From Ianthella basta (Eukaryota > Porifera > Demospongiae > Verongiida > Ianthellidae), in contig OZ025869.1 of NCBI GenBank assembly GCA_964019415.1, positions 6,210,882 through 6,274,881 of the forward strand: 64,000 bases of DNA, read 5' to 3'. Within the stretch, counting starts at the first letter, position 1. Each line of letters starts with the position of its first letter. The position numbers and the translations under genes were made by a program. The notes under the pieces are model-generated. The model saw only the letters and a list, made by a program, of their open reading frames with translations, was not told the origin of the DNA and did no database searches. Of this stretch, positions 32,990 through 45,489 are shown one piece after another.

Positions 32990-33498
32990 AACAGTCCAAC
33001 AGTGTAATCTATAGTATATTGTAAAGGGTTAACATGACATGTCAATTCATCTCCCTGGATAGCAGTTAGAGGAGTGGTTGTGGTGGGCACTTTGACTGAA
33101 TTGGAAGTGCTATCGACCATTGCAATATCAGAATCGATATCTCAAAGTTGTGTGAAGTTAGGTCCAGGGAATGATTTGCCAAAACTCCAGAAGTGAACAT
33201 TTAAATCAGAGTACAACAGTGCTCTGTTGTAATTGCATGATTATTCCAACCATTCTGAAACATGGCAAGAGCCCTGTTGATTCTTGGGGTGTACACATAG
33301 TGCAAGCAGTACAGGTCCTTTTCTGAAAGAGGGTCTAATTTGCCTTCTTTTTCCCGAAAGTAGAACAAATGATAAAAAAATTGATAGCACACAACGGAAT
33401 GTGTCTCTCCACAGACGCTCTATTCTGACATTGTGGACCGGTGAGCCTACAATGACTGGGTTACGTGCTCTTAAGTGTGTCAGCATTAACTTGGCCAC
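32990..33498 (-). pseudogene. Integrase core (Ginger/retroviral-integrase-like) relic
   Basis: 33498-33420 reads RARNPVIVGSPVHNVRIERLWRD in one frame. After a slip near 33400 another frame (33392-33201) gives YFREKEGKLDPLSEKDLYCLHYVY, PRINRALAMFQNGWNNHAI. Remnants of the tail extend to about 33000 (VPTTTTPLTAIQGDEL, YTVGLFQQVNVY). The N-x-RIERLWRD motif is the end of an integrase catalytic core found in many multi-copy animal proteins. Upstream catalytic Asp regions are missing. Confidence 0.7.
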
Positions 33499-33499
33499 C

Positions 33500-34123
33500 T
33501 AATGGTAGAAAATGTGCAAAAAGCTGCATGTCAATCAGCACATTATTATATATACATAATATATCATCTGCAGCTAACCCTAACCCTATAATAATCCACC
33601 AACTAATTGTATACAATCAGTTTGTTCAAACATGCATTGACTACAACCATGCAATGCCCACAATCAAGCCATCATAAACCAAATATTTTAACACACACGC
33701 AATCCATGATTTTGCATGAATGCATACATGAACCTTACCTGCACATTTTGTCTTTTCATATTATTCTTGTTCTCCTTCCTACCGAATACTTGCACGCTCC
33801 TAGCGCACAACACAGGGTACCTACGGACCCAAGTCGTGTACACGGACTTACATACCTAGGTCAAGGACTAGGATCTGAGCGCCGATGGCAATCCGACAAG
33901 TACAGCGCTGGAGCGGGCAGGAAATTTGTCCTCCCGTGTATTAAATGCCGCCATTTTGTTGCGCTGGCATACCAAACGGTACACAGTGGTCGCTTCATCT
34001 AAAAGTGGCGTAACTGTGCTCAACGCTCTGTACAATCTTCAGCTAATTTAAGGAAGGGGTATTAGTCAGCGCTGGTATCAATCTGATGTACCATAGTCCT
34101 TTGAATACGCAAAAACTGTACAA
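33500..34123. other. No gene seen
   Basis: No recognisable coding sequence. A short CTAACCCTAACCCTA run near 33572 has only two telomere-like units. Confidence 0.4.
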
Positions 34124-34451
34124 ACTAGTGTATAAAAATTCCTTTAGAATTAAAGGGGATTTAGGAATGACCAGTAGAAGCAGCATAGAAACAAGCAACA
34201 GTAACTCAACACCATGATGAACCACACTGACATGAAGGTCACTATGCATTCCTAATTTCCTTGTATCTACATGGGACTAGCTAGCTAGACATTTGGGCCC
34301 ATGTAGCTGCACAAGGAAATTAGGAATGCATAGTGACTTTCATATCAATGTGGTTCATCATGGTGTTGAGTTACTGTTGCTTGTTTCTATGCTTTTTCTG
34401 CTGGCCATTCCTAAATCCCCTTTAATTCTAAAGGAATTTTTATACACTAGT
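34124..34451. mobile_element. Foldback element with about 152-bp arms
   Basis: Arms 34124-34275 and 34298-34451 are near-perfect reverse complements around a 22-bp spacer rich in CTAG. Identical-looking short peptides read outward from each arm (VVHHGVELLLLVSML) simply because the arms match. The high identity suggests a recent or gene-converted structure. A single arm occurs at 10810. Confidence 0.9.
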
Positions 34452-34539
34452 ATAATATATATCCAGATTTTTATAGATCCTATTTTCAAGATGGGTTTTT
34501 ACCCAGACGGCGCTCCATAGTTGAGTGACTCACTTCCAA

Positions 34540-36370
34540 AGGCTAAATCTAGGAAACTTGCTGGTGCCGCTAACTACTGCACAGAGTTTAAAGCCATTTG
34601 GTGAAAGGAGTTTCCGTATATGTCTACAGTGTCCAAGGACCCATATAGGCGAGATATTGCATGCCCCAAGCCAGATATTGCCAGGTTGATCTAGTTTATC
34701 ATAGTTACTTTACTTTTGATAATGTAGATTCTGCTGCAATATTTGTGATAAGAAAATAAAATGTGACCATATGGGCAAGCAGGATATCCAGAAACACTGC
34801 AAAGCACAAAGGCATCAACAGCAAGCTAAAGCCTAAAAGTCACAATCAAAACTGCCCAACAACAGTCCCAAGAAATCAAGAAGAGAACCGAGGCAGAGTT
34901 GAAGATGGCACTGTTGACCGCTGGATGTAACATTCCCTTACCTTTTCATGATTCCCTGACACCAATGGTCAGAAAGGTATTTCCTGATTAAAAACTTGCA
35001 GTTCAGTATCACTCAGCATCGACAAAGGGCACGTGAATGCTCAATTTGGCTGTAGCAAACGCTCTCTTGAAGGACGTTCTTTGATGTATGAAGGTACAGC
35101 CTCTTCAATTGCCATAGATGGCCCCAATGATATCGGCTTAGAGAAGATGAACCTAGTCACTGTCCAACTTTTTGATCTTCATGATGATAAAGTAGCAGCC
35201 CGTTTCCTTGACATGTGTTTGTCAGGAAGTTTTACAGTGAGTGGGATTTACACCATCTTGAATGAAAGGAAGGTAGCCCTTTCAGCTCTAGGTAATCTGT
35301 GGGGTTTGTGTACCACTGTTGGAGTAGACAATACATCCGTTAACATTGAAGTTTGAGATTCAATCAAAACCAGGGTAGTGCAGAGAAACCCAGCCATATT
35401 ATTCAATGGTTGTCCATGTCACATCATCCACAATGCAGCCAAAAAGGCAGGAGAGGCTTTCAATGCTGTGTGCCATTTTGAAGTTGAAGAGTTGGCAATC
35501 GATTTGTATTATTGGTTAGACAAGTCGACCAAGCAAAAGAATGGACTTCTTTCGTATTGCACCTTCTGCACCAAGAGTGCAGGGCTGTTGTGAGACATGT
35601 AACAACACAATGACTCAGTTTGAAAAGAGCCATTGAAAGAATCTTAAAGCAGTTCTTGAGCCTTATGTCCTACTTCAAGTCTGAGGACGAATCTCAGGCT
35701 AGGTTCCGAAGGCTTCAGGCACTGTTTGATGTTCCAATTACGGAACTATACCTGTTGTTTATTCAGTGTGCCTTACCAACATTCACACGAGCCAACAAAC
35801 TGCTGCAGTAAGAAGAGCCTCTGGTGCACGTTTTGCAGCCACAGCTGGTGTCACTCGAAACAAGCATTTTGCAGAAGTTCATCCAGTCTGCCGTACTAGT
35901 AGCAGCTATTCAAGATGGCACTGTTACTAGCATTGATCTTGATGATGAGAACAGCCACATGTCTGATGACAAGCTTGTGGTTGGATTCTTGGCAAAGCAA
36001 AGGGCAAAGCAAATGCTGGAGACATTTCAGCTAAGCAACATGCCGATTTCTTAGCAGCTAGAAGCTTTTTCGTTCGGGCAGTTGAGTACCTTTTGAAGTG
36101 GTGTCCACTGAACAATGAATTGCTGATCTATGCCACATGGCTCTCATTTGAGAACCATAGGTGCAAATTTCAACTCAGTGGAGTTCTTCATGCATCGCTA
36201 TCCACAGTTATTCAATGGCATCGACATGGATCAACTGCAAGTGCTGTTTCTAAATTACCAACTGCTCATAGATGAGGAGATTCCAAAAGAATGTAAAGGA
36301 AAGGGCCAGTTTGCAGTCACAAGATCCTTTCGAGTTTATCACCTCTGGGGCTACCGAAAGAGGTGAAAAC
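34540..36370 (+). pseudogene. hAT-like transposase relic
   Basis: Colinear remnants with many stops: a CXXC/H zinc part near 34730-34830 (FVIRK, KHKGINSK), SASTKGT..MLN (35010), NDIGLEKMNLVTVQLFDLHD (35130), GVDNTSVNIEV (35325), FNGCPCHIIHNAAKKAGEAF (35400), DLYYWLDKSTKQKNGL (35500), SEDESQARFRRLQALFDVP (35680), EEPLVHVLQPQL (35815) and SVEFFMHRYPQLFNGID (36175). Order and content match a large hAT-like family common in fish and invertebrates. Dead. Confidence 0.7.
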
Positions 36371-36479
36371 ACCAGGTACCATTTCTCTCCAGTTTGATCT
36401 ATTGTATTATTATAGGTTAAATCCAGATCAAAGAGTGCCAGAACGATGAAGACTTACAATCACTCCTATCAAGTCCTGC

Positions 36480-37040
36480 TCGCTCCTTTAGGTTTGAAAT
36501 AGGATTGACACGACTGGCATCTTCATACAAAGCAGCAGAACAGGAAGCAATCACTAGTGACATTGTGAGCCACTACAGCGTCTATTGTTCCTTGAGGGAA
36601 CTCACACAGTTCCAGGCTGGCTTTATAGCAACACTGTCAATGACAGAACTTATTGACAAGAATCCTCTAAGCGTCTATTGTTCTGTAGCTTTATCCTTCG
36701 AGATGTTTTTACAGGGAAGGGAAGGCCCCTGAATCTAGGCGTTCATGCTTGAGGCCATTTCATTGGAAAAAGAACAGTATGCTTGCACAGCCTCTGGAGT
36801 AAGCAAAGTGGAGCTGGCGGAATCACTGGGGTTGTCAGTGGCTGGTAGGGGAGGCATCGGGGGTGGAGTTGAAGGACTGTCTGCATGCCATTCTGCAATC
36901 AATTGCAGTGGCTTGTGCAGGCTTTGTAGTCGACAGCTCTGTAGTTCATCACACCATGTGTCCAGCTCTTCTTCCAATACTGTAGCTACATATATATTAT
37001 CCTGCAGATTATTTTTGCCCAAAATGCAACTGTGCTGAGT
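36480..37040. other. Unassigned open frames
   Basis: Plus 36505-36732 (SSYKAAEQEAITSDIVSHY, LRELTQFQAGF) and minus 37043-36735 (EEELDTWCDELQ, proline-rich middle) are open but overlap nothing recognisable. They may be parts of the neighbouring relics. Confidence 0.3.
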
Positions 37041-37044
37041 CAAG

Positions 37045-37990
37045 AGTTGGCTTAAGACCTGTCAAGTGGCAAGATGGCAGTAACCCACAGTCAGCACCAA
37101 GGAAGATACACAGAATCAATAGCCCAATTATTCTTGTCGGTCAAATGTACAGGTGCCCCAAAGGACATGACATACTGGGCTACCACCCAGGCCTTGTGAG
37201 CCAAGTACCGGAACAGGAAGCAATACCATTTGCATTGTGGCACCGCACAGGATTCACGTGTGACCTGTTGGAACTTGTACATTCCTTGGTCCTCGCCCAG
37301 TATGTGTGCGCATATAGTGTGTGTATGTGTGTGTGTGCGTGTATGTGTGTGCGTGTGCGTGTAGCTGCACATTTGTTACTGTGTATGTACTTACTGGAAC
37401 TACTCCCTGCCTGGTATTACAGGTGTGACCATTAGTGTCATCACAGACTCTCTGCAAAGGAACAGAAACAAGGTCTACTTTCAATTGAAGCATCTCTATC
37501 ATACTGTGCTCTCCCACCTAAATGCTATTGAAATGCAATTCCCATCGGTGGATGAGTATGAGCAGATGCTTGGTGTACAGATGACCCCTTCAAGGCACTC
37601 TACAGCTATCTTCCTAGTCAGTTTCTGGAAAAAGGGAAAGCAGTATATGAATGAGATGATAGAGAAAACTGTAGACAAGGATGATGGGTGGTTGAGTTGC
37701 AACACACATTTGCTTCAGTGAGTTTTCGTGCATAGTATAGCTAATTGGTGGATGAACTGGCAAAAACTGCACTGTGTATACTCAGTTCGTTCCTTCACTC
37801 ATTTCGTCAAAAGTTTCTAATTACTATTTGCCCATTCAACATTAATTCACTTGTACCATTTCCTTCCTGTCCAAAGGAAACATTGGCATTTCCAGGGATA
37901 CAGACAGAAAATGGATCGATCAGTACAATGCTCTTTTCTGTGTACTCAACAACTTGGACCAAGTTGTCACATGGAGGCTAACTTCTGATA
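37045..37990 (+). pseudogene. DUF6729-like/transposase-like relic, three exons
   Basis: Exon-like 37045-about 37298 (VILVGQMYRCPKGHDILGYH family pattern: zinc-type CPKGH, then IPFALWHRTGFTCDLLELV). A gap containing a GT microsatellite (37315-37360) follows, then 37423-37719 after a GTATTACAG acceptor (SVITDSLQRNRNKVYFQL, RHSTAIFLVSFWKKG, DGWLSCNTH, donor GTGAGT). About 37877-37982 continues NIGISRDTDRKWIDQY, LNNLDQVVTWRLT. Fits an N-terminal zinc region plus the start of a DDE-type fold in a multi-copy invertebrate family. It breaks off at the pogo fragment. Confidence 0.6.
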
Positions 37991-38200
37991 TGGCATAAGG
38001 GCCAACTTACACATACCTTTCAAGATTTGCTTACTGCAAATCACATCCTCATTGTAAAAGTCCCACCCAACTGCATGGACAGGCTACAGCCATTGGATGT
38101 AAGTGAGAATAAACCCACCAAAGATAGCCTCAAGACTAAATTTCAATCATGGTATGCAGCAAGTATCGCACAGCAGCTCAAGGCTAAATCTGCTAATCTG
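37990..38200 (+). pseudogene. pogo-like transposase C-terminal fragment
   Basis: Reads KGQLTHTFQDLLTANHILIV, PPNCMDRLQPLDVSENKP, FQSWYAASIAQQL, matching the end of the transposase at 8585-9217 (FKGQVTKQ ... DRLQPLDVAVNK ... FQKWYAEQV). A different, older copy. Confidence 0.8.
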
Positions 38201-38430
38201 CACCTTTTGATCATGAAACTATCATGATAGGATAAAAAATCATGATTGAAGCTGTGGACGCATGAAGCTGTGAAAAGATGTGATCATCAATAGGTTTCAC
38301 AATGTGGGTATTGTGCACATGGATGCAGTTAATGACTTGATATGATTAAGGGATCTCATGACTTTATGTTGAGTTCAAATTTAGTTGTATCTGTTCACAC
38401 ATATCAAAATTTCATATACACTATAAATAT

Positions 38431-38457
38431 TTTAATAATAATAATAATAATAATAAT
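38431..38457. repeat. (AAT)n microsatellite
   Basis: About nine AAT units. Confidence 0.9.
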
Positions 38458-38534
38458 GTAGACACTTGCTAACATATGCATGTACAGTCAATACTTAACA
38501 ATTCTGTCATGAGGAACAAGTTTGTATAAGAATA

Positions 38535-38782
38535 TCATGGGAACAACTCCATACAATAATTTTGGAAGCACACTATGAGATGAGCACACATGCTCTCTTG
38601 ACAATAGCTGCATGAACTGGAGTCCTCACCAAATGCAATTGAAGTGACAAATGCAATTGCAAAAGACCGCAGTTGGTAGCACCCACTTGCTTCTGACATG
38701 GCATCAGATGGATGTTCTTCATTCCACATCGAAAATTTGTTTGTATCAGCTGAGCTGTTGCCTGATCAACTGAAGAATACAT
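38535..38782 (-). pseudogene. Ulp1-like protease C-terminal fragment
   Basis: Two frames on minus: KNIHLMPCQKQVGATNCGLL (Gln and catalytic Cys of QxxxxxCG) and, shifted, FVTSIAFGEDSSS, ESMCAHLIVCFQNYCMELF. Same order as the protease at 7904-8272 (KQKGVDDCGLFAA, LTALAFGVD, RPHLVKC, MALFP). The His/Asp half is missing. Confidence 0.7.
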
Positions 38783-38789
38783 GGAATCA

Positions 38790-40385
38790 AAAACATGAGC
38801 AACTTTTCCCTTCTCTTTTGTATTGGCTACAATCCAGTGATTTGTTTCAATATGCAGAACCTGTAAAGCATGTGATGTTTCCTGACTGTGATTTCCCTTG
38901 TAGTAGTGTAAGTCGCAAACCGTTCATCTTAGGGTATTGATGTTTCAGCAATCGTTGTGCAAATTTCATGTGCTGATCCATCAGGCATTCGCCACTTTCA
39001 ATAGTGTTTGTCATTCTCCTTCAGAACCATGTCCTTGAACTGGAGCCAATTTGAAAGGGGGTGAGTCATTCGTCCTCCATGGATCCTCTGCAGCATGAGC
39101 GAAATTCGCACTTCATTATAATTGCCAAAATGACAATTAGCACCAGCAGCAATCTAACTTTCTGTAAACCAGTCCATTTCATCTATGATTTTTGTCGGCT
39201 AATCATTGCAGCCAAATTCCTCGGACAGGAATAAAATTGGGCTTGATTTGTCAGGCTAGCGATGCTCGGTAGTTGACAGTTCACTAGTTTGTAGGTATGT
39301 AAAGAAATACTGCAATGGAGCAAGGAATAGACGACTGACAGGTACGCAAAGGTGTCAGCGAATCGATGGTATGGTGAATTGAGAAAGCAGAACGATGCAG
39401 CTGCCTTACTGGGCTCTAGCTTGCTGCTACACATAGTACACGGTAGATTCTCTTCCACGCACCTGCTATACTATTACAATATTATATTATCACAAATATA
39501 CTGTATATCTGTAATATAATATTGGTGACTCAAGCATCCGCGAAAATAAAAACTGCGAACATTTTGGCAATCCTCCATCCGTGAAAGTTTAGTCCGCAAA
39601 TAGTTTGAGCGTATACGGTATCAAGATCGTGGATGGTATGCAGGAATCAATATTAGAAAGTGTGGTGATTGGCCTAAACCTGTCATGCAGTGCTCTGCCA
39701 AGACATATTATTAGCTTCAAGATCATGGCAATTAGATGCAAATGCATGTATTCATCACTGTAAGATTCTGTATATAACCACCACTTCATGCTGTGCATAT
39801 CTATATAAAATAAATATTGGGCATTCTATACACTGCATTCATGCACTGCATGCACTTGCAATAGCACACAATTATTATAATTATTTACTAATTTTCGTAT
39901 AACTTGTAAGTGCATATAGAAGGGAATCAATGTAATTGTCAGTCCTTATTGTCAATGCATGCAGCATGCATGCATATAAGAGTGTTCATATGTAACTTCA
40001 GCTCGATTGCTAGCGCCAGGGGTGGAGGAAGGTCCACTGAAAGGTTATGGAATGTAGCTCGAATTGAGCCACTTTCACAGACAGAGTAACTCTTTGCGTG
40101 TCCCCTAGTAACTCTCGCTGTGGTGCACGATTGAGCTTACACAGTTTCAATGCAGCTGCATCGAAACCTGGGCGTCACCCCTTCATAGAATCGACTATGA
40201 GTAGAAGTATGAAAGTAAAAGGGTAGATCTGGGTCTAGCCACTTTAGAAACTCATTTGTCACTTTCCTCCAAGAATAAAGCACCTACATATATATTTGCA
40301 GTGAAATAAATGATGGGCATGCAAAATTATATATATAGCACATGTTGCACATTACATGGGGTTTCAAAGCTTGATATTGGATGTA
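38790..40385. other. No gene seen; one terminal-repeat-like end
   Basis: No credible coding sequence. At 39535-39619 a CGCGAAAA ... GTGAAAGTTTAGTCCGCAAA ... GCGTATACGGTA stretch resembles a pogo-type terminus and is homologous to 46531-46602. Confidence 0.4.
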
Positions 40386-40389
40386 CACT

Positions 40390-41100
40390 TACTTTACATT
40401 GCATTCCCAACACTGTCACAGGGCACACTAAAGAAACACTCCACATCATCGGTGGTACTAGCACGAGGATGCTCAGGGGGTATGCCCGCTCTGGCACTGT
40501 GTTCCAATCTCCACTCCCTTGTTTCTATGTTGGCTATAAGAGCTACCAACGTCTCTCTGCTGAAGGTTTTGACATCACTGATCTCTCTACATGGAATGAA
40601 CTCATATATAATTTGCTCTGCACAGTACACACATTGTATCCACGAATATACAATATAATAAAGGATATGTAACATCATTAATACAAATGCAACCTCAATC
40701 CTTATTAGTTACAAACCATAAACTCTGTAGAGGTACCCGTTACATATGGAGCATTATGCACCAATTCGCTTCCAACAAACTGAAGTCTCTCAGTCCTGGA
40801 TCCTTGTGCCATGGCATTAGGTCGTTCAGCAGGTAGTTAAGAAACTTTGTTGTACTGGCTTCGCTGTGCTTTTGACAGTCCTCTTTCATCACAAGCCGGT
40901 CTCCAGTTATGAACAAGTTGAAGGTACATTGCATCACAGTTGTAGCCATTGCCCTCCATCCACTTCATCATGGGCTCACTAAAAAAGAGTCCCTTGACGT
41001 CCTCAATAGATTGCTTGCGGATGCTTGAGAGAGCATTGTACGTTAAATTGGTGGATGGATCATGCAGAGCTTTTGCGAACCTCTCTAGGCACAATTCCCC
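40390..41100 (-). pseudogene. Relic of a multi-copy gene family (function unknown)
   Basis: Minus-strand blocks 41094-40740 (RFAKALHDPSTNLTYNALSS, FFSEPMMKWMEGNGYNCDAMY, VHNWRPACDERGLS) and 40500-40394 (IPPEHPRASTTDDVECFFSV). I recall this last motif from repeated uncharacterised invertebrate genes, probably transposon-derived. Frames are broken. Confidence 0.5.
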
Positions 41101-41769
41101 AGGGCCACCTTGTCTGAGACTCTGACCTATGCACTGTTACAAGCAGCAGATAGATAATGTTTATAACTATTTGGTTGATCTGCCAAGTTAAATTTGTTAC
41201 TTGGACTAGTGCATGCGGTGCTGATACGATATCTACATTAAGCAAGATTCATGCGCATATTATATAAATTACTGTCAAATATGATTTGCATGGTGAATCA
41301 AAGTACTACACCTTAAACACATGACCCTCATCTTCTCGCTCACAAAATCCCATTTTGGTAAACTTCTTCTTGACACGTACCGTACATTCCATAAACGAAA
41401 AGTCAAGAGTCAGTAAAACAATTGTTCAATAGTATAGTATTGTCAAACATATTCGAAGAAGTTTCTTCATGCCTATAGGTTGTTTAAAGCCCTGCCACCC
41501 CTTCCAGCCTTACTGGGGTCAGTGCACCTGTGCATGTTGCCCACAATTTGTGATTCACAGTGTTTATGGTTACTTTCACTTGTATTGGTGTCATGCAATA
41601 TGGCATAAATTGCCTGCAAAGACAAAGCCATTGCTTCCAGCTATAAATTTTCATTTCGCATAAAATTATTCATTATGTCCTTGTGTTGAGCGTTATATGT
41701 CATACTCTGAAAGCTTGACTAGAGCTTTGCAGGCAAGAGCTCTAGACTTATTGCAGGCAGTAAGGCACA

Positions 41770-42850
41770 ATGAATGATACATCGAAGCAGGTGTTGACAG
41801 ATGCTCGGTCGAACATTGACACCAACTTTCATACCATCTTTGAGACTGCATCACGCTGTGCACTGAAGCATGATGTTCCTGTGACAACACCAAAGCGGTG
41901 TTCCTTACAATTGGGGCACAACAATCAGCCAGGTAGCACCACAGAAGAGTACTCCTGCAGACCATTGGCCATTCCCTTTCTCGACCATTTGCGGACCGAA
42001 ATTGAAACCAGATTTACCCCCCATTCAATTATGGCAATGAGGTGTTTGTGAGTCATTCCATCTGTCTTTTTCGCAGAAGGGTGCGATTGAAAACGTTTCA
42101 TCCCTTCGGTGCTGGAACCACCTCATCAACTCATAAAAGATGTGTCTGCGACAGCATGGTGCAAATTCCAAAGAAATACCAGTGCTGCTGCAACAGGTAC
42201 AGTCATCTTTATGGAAATTTAGGCCCCTAAACCTGTGTCAGTTTCTGTTTAATGTACATGTATATCAAGGCTGTCAGAACCGGTGCGGCTGGTGCGGCTT
42301 GGGCCTCACCACTTTTTGAGCTCCTGTCTCTCTTCTTTTCTATTCCTTTAGTTCTTAGGAAATGGGAAAGACAAGCATTGGTAGATATATAAGGCAAGTT
42401 GCCTACCGTCGCAGTGTTCCCGGACGAGTCAGCCATATTTTGATGACAACATATGTCATCAAAACATGGCTGCACCGCACATTGATCTTCAACGCTAAAA
42501 TATAGTCTAGGGGCCCTTTGTTAGGTACGCCCTTATTGCGGACACGTGCTCCTTAGTTGCTCTGCGGCCCTATAATCATTATGTCCAAGTCCAAGCGTGA
42601 GGTGAGCAAATTGCTTATGCTTCTTCTTGTCATGCCTGTGACAAATGCAACCAGTGAACACTCATTCAGTGCCCTTCGAAGGAATGAAATCCTATTTGTG
42701 CTCTACGATGACCCAACAGAGGATGAACCATCTAATGATTTTGCATATTCATAGAGAGTTAACTGACAAACTGGATTTAGTTAAGACTGCTAATGCATTC
42801 ATGTCTGGAAATGACCACAGACACCAAATCTTTGGTGTTTTTGGTCATTC
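41770..42850 (+). pseudogene. hAT transposase relic with dimerisation domain
   Basis: 41770-42035 reads FETASRCALKHDVPVTTPKRC, EEYSCRPLAIPFLDHLRTEI, a ZMYM1/hAT pattern. After an unrelated stretch (about 42050-42540) the hAT C-terminal dimerisation region appears: KLLMLLLVMPVTNATSEHSF, SALRRNE in one frame, then STMTQQRMNHLMILHIHREL, GNDHRHQIFG in the next. Confidence 0.75.
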
Positions 42851-43533
42851 CAGCACCTGATTCAGAGGCAGTTGAAACAGACAAGGAGACACACTCTCGT
42901 GTTGGTGGAGCGAAGCCCAACCTTGCCCCTGTCACATTCAAGCCGGCGGAGCAGACTGCTGTCTCCACATCATCCACTCCTGAACAGTCAAATGCTGTCC
43001 TGTCATCTACCCCAGTAAAGCCACATGATGCCGCCAAGTCACTCCAGGTCTACCTTACTCTCCGCTCCTCACACCATAAGAGGCTTGTCAGTTGTTGATT
43101 GACAGTGATGATTCAGTGGAGGTCCACAGGAGGAACACACCCATTTCCACCAACATTGTTGATAACTCGGACCTAGATGACATCAAACAAGGAAAGTGGC
43201 TGAATGACGGTAATCCACGCCGCACAGCTACTGACGAAGGGGGACATCAACCTGCTACCAGTGGGTTTATTTCAGAACCCACTCTTGGGACAGACAGCAT
43301 TTCATATGCAAGAAGGCGAGGCTGTTCAAGTTTTACATTCTGGTGGCAACCACTGGATTACAATATCCACTGTAGGTGCACAAGACTCACATGTCCACAT
43401 TTATGACAGCTTTGGTGGGGTACTCCCAGATGATACAAAGAGGCAGATTGCTTCACTTTTGATGACAGGAAGCAGACTTCATTTTGGAGTATGCGAATGT
43501 AGTCCAGTCAAGTCCAGATTAGTGATGCACTAG
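42793..43533 (+). pseudogene. Ulp1-like protease relic lacking the catalytic Cys
   Basis: A Ser/Thr-rich lead (EQTAVSTSSTPEQSN) and an acidic IDSDDSVEV precede SDLDDIKQGKWLND. After a slip near 43205 comes IHAAQLLTKGDI, LHSGGNHWITISTVGAQ (catalytic His, Trp retained) and VHIYDSFGGVLPDD (Asp). The sequence ends before the Gln/Cys motif. HW and YDS line up with the gene at 7160-8272. Confidence 0.75.
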
Positions 43534-43681
43534 CATCGTGATGCTGTGTGGGGGGATCATGATGGACAATAAACATCTCTGGCTATGGGAATTGCATGGG
43601 GTGGAATGCCCTTTGCATGTGTTCCACCTGTATGTACTTTGTTGTAAGCTTTCAGAGTTTGTATGTGGTGCTCTTTCTGTA

Positions 43682-45489
43682 GGAGGAGCTGCTAGAGTCC
43701 AGCAGAGAAGAGGACATGGACCAGGGTGAGCAGCAGGGTGTTCCCCAGGCTCAGGTAAATGTTGAGCAGCAGGATGGCACAGGTGCACGTCCAGTTGTGC
43801 CCCCTGTGGAGGCTGAGGAAGAGCCGCTTCCTGTGCAACCTGCTCCCCGTCAGCGGCAGGTGGCTCAGCCAGTTCGCCAGCAGCATCAGCCCCTCCCACC
43901 TGCTCCCAATGATGGTGTTGGACATCTGTAACCTCCAGCACATGCTGCTCATGACTATCAGCGCCAGGGTATGCAAGTTGCTGGCTGCCAGATTCAGTGT
44001 AATCCACCAGAGGTCGGTGCAGAGTGCCATAAGGAAGGGTGGTTTTGTGGCAAGCAAGGGGTGCCAGTTACTGCACAAGATGTTGCAAAAGTGTATATGC
44101 ACTCATCAGGATGTGTAGCTATATATCATAAAATTGAGTGTATATCTGTTGGTGCATCTGCAGGTGCAACTATTACAACTTTGTACACAGGCAGGTGTGC
44201 AAGAGATGTGCACCAAATAATGGACAGAAGCCTTATGTAAGTGTTGATGTTGTTGCATTGCACTGTGATGCATATTCCAATGTACTAATGTGCCATGTGT
44301 ATTCCTAGTATCCTAATGTGCTGTGTTTGTTTCTGGCTGTTTAGCTGCAGGGAAGAAGGTCCAACGGGAATGGTGGCCCTGGGAGAAGTGGTGGTGGAGA
44401 TGGTACTAGAAAAAGCCTAAACATCCGTCATGCAACAATTTACATACAGTTGTAGGCTAGCAGTATAGGACTGGTTACTATTATGTAGTTAGGCTGTTCT
44501 TGTAGTTATGAATAAGCAATTTGTGTACAGCAGCAGCTGTGATGATTATATGAATTGCCTTCTTGTATCTGAGTAAATTGCAGATGGCTGGTAGTATATT
44601 CCTGTATAGCTAGATGTAGCAGCTAATATTGAATAATATATGCATACCAGGCACTAAACAGCATGCAATGGGCTAGTAGAAGAAACAGACAGCTAAAGCA
44701 ATTAATCATAGTACATGTGTACCTCTTTCTATTGTGTAGTGTGATCGCGATGACTAAGGCACAGCTGGCCAAGATCCCAGAGGCCCTTTGGCACAGGTGC
44801 AGCTCCACATGTAAGTAAAGTATACCAATGCACAGTAGATTAATAGATACAGTGCAAGTATAGAGAGATACATTACAAATATACAACGTTAATATGCATT
44901 TTAATAACTTAGGCAGCACTGCTGTACGTCATAATGATCATGTGTGAGCATAATAAATTATTGATCATGATCCAAAGATGGCTATGGGTCTCACTGGCTT
45001 TGCCCGTCCAAACCAAATTCTGCTCTCTGCCACTGCAGGATGGACCCCAGCAACATGTGGAGACCCGCCCCCTGGCCCCATGAGCTGTTATGCAGCTACA
45101 GGAGATAGCACGTCTCATGCAGACCATTTATGCTCAACTGGTACTCATTTAAAGGTGGGGTCACTGCACCTGCTAAAACGTAACTGAGCTGTTTGACATG
45201 CTCGTGCTTGTTGTACTTTACTCTGTAGAATAAAATGAGATTATGGAAATTCAGTTTCTAAAAGAAAAGCTGAGGACCGTTGAGGCCCAAGTGCAGGCCT
45301 TGCAGAAAAAAGTAAGTAGTAGTGTATGCATGGCCATTTAAACTCATTCTTTTAACTTATGATCTATTGTACCAATTAATGCAGATGCCGGCTGCTGAAG
45401 ATGAGAATGATAGCTGCTGCACTACACCTGATCTTGTCATTGACAAGTCTGCATGGAGCACCACTTCAAGTGACAGCACCCTCAACTAA
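43682..45489 (+). CDS. Possible multi-exon gene with Pro/Gln-rich, zinc-like and coiled-coil parts
   Basis: Exon candidates: 43682 on, after TTTCTGTAG (EELLESSREED, Gln/Pro-rich); about 43971-44115 (CNPPEVGAECHKEGWFCGKQG); 44739-44811 after TTGTGTAG (MTKAQLAKIPEALW, donor GTAAGT); about 45044-45153 (LQEIARLMQTIYAQLV); about 45240-45311 (IQFLKEKLRTVEAQVQALQ, donor GTAAGT); 45385-45489 after TTAATGCAG (PAAEDENDSCCTTPD ... TAA). The last three read as a coiled coil plus an acidic tail and join in phase 0. No family recognised. Earlier joins are uncertain, and upstream it may connect to the Ulp1 relic. Confidence 0.35.

Noticed and set aside
33572..33590. CCCTAA telomere-like motif
   Set aside because: Only about two units; too short to indicate an interstitial telomere.
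36480..36735. HECT-like fragment
   Set aside because: A faint resemblance only; no catalytic or diagnostic motif is present.
43519..44102. Minus-strand frames opposite the Pro/Gln-rich exon
   Set aside because: They arise from the biased CAG/CTG-rich composition and lack any motif.
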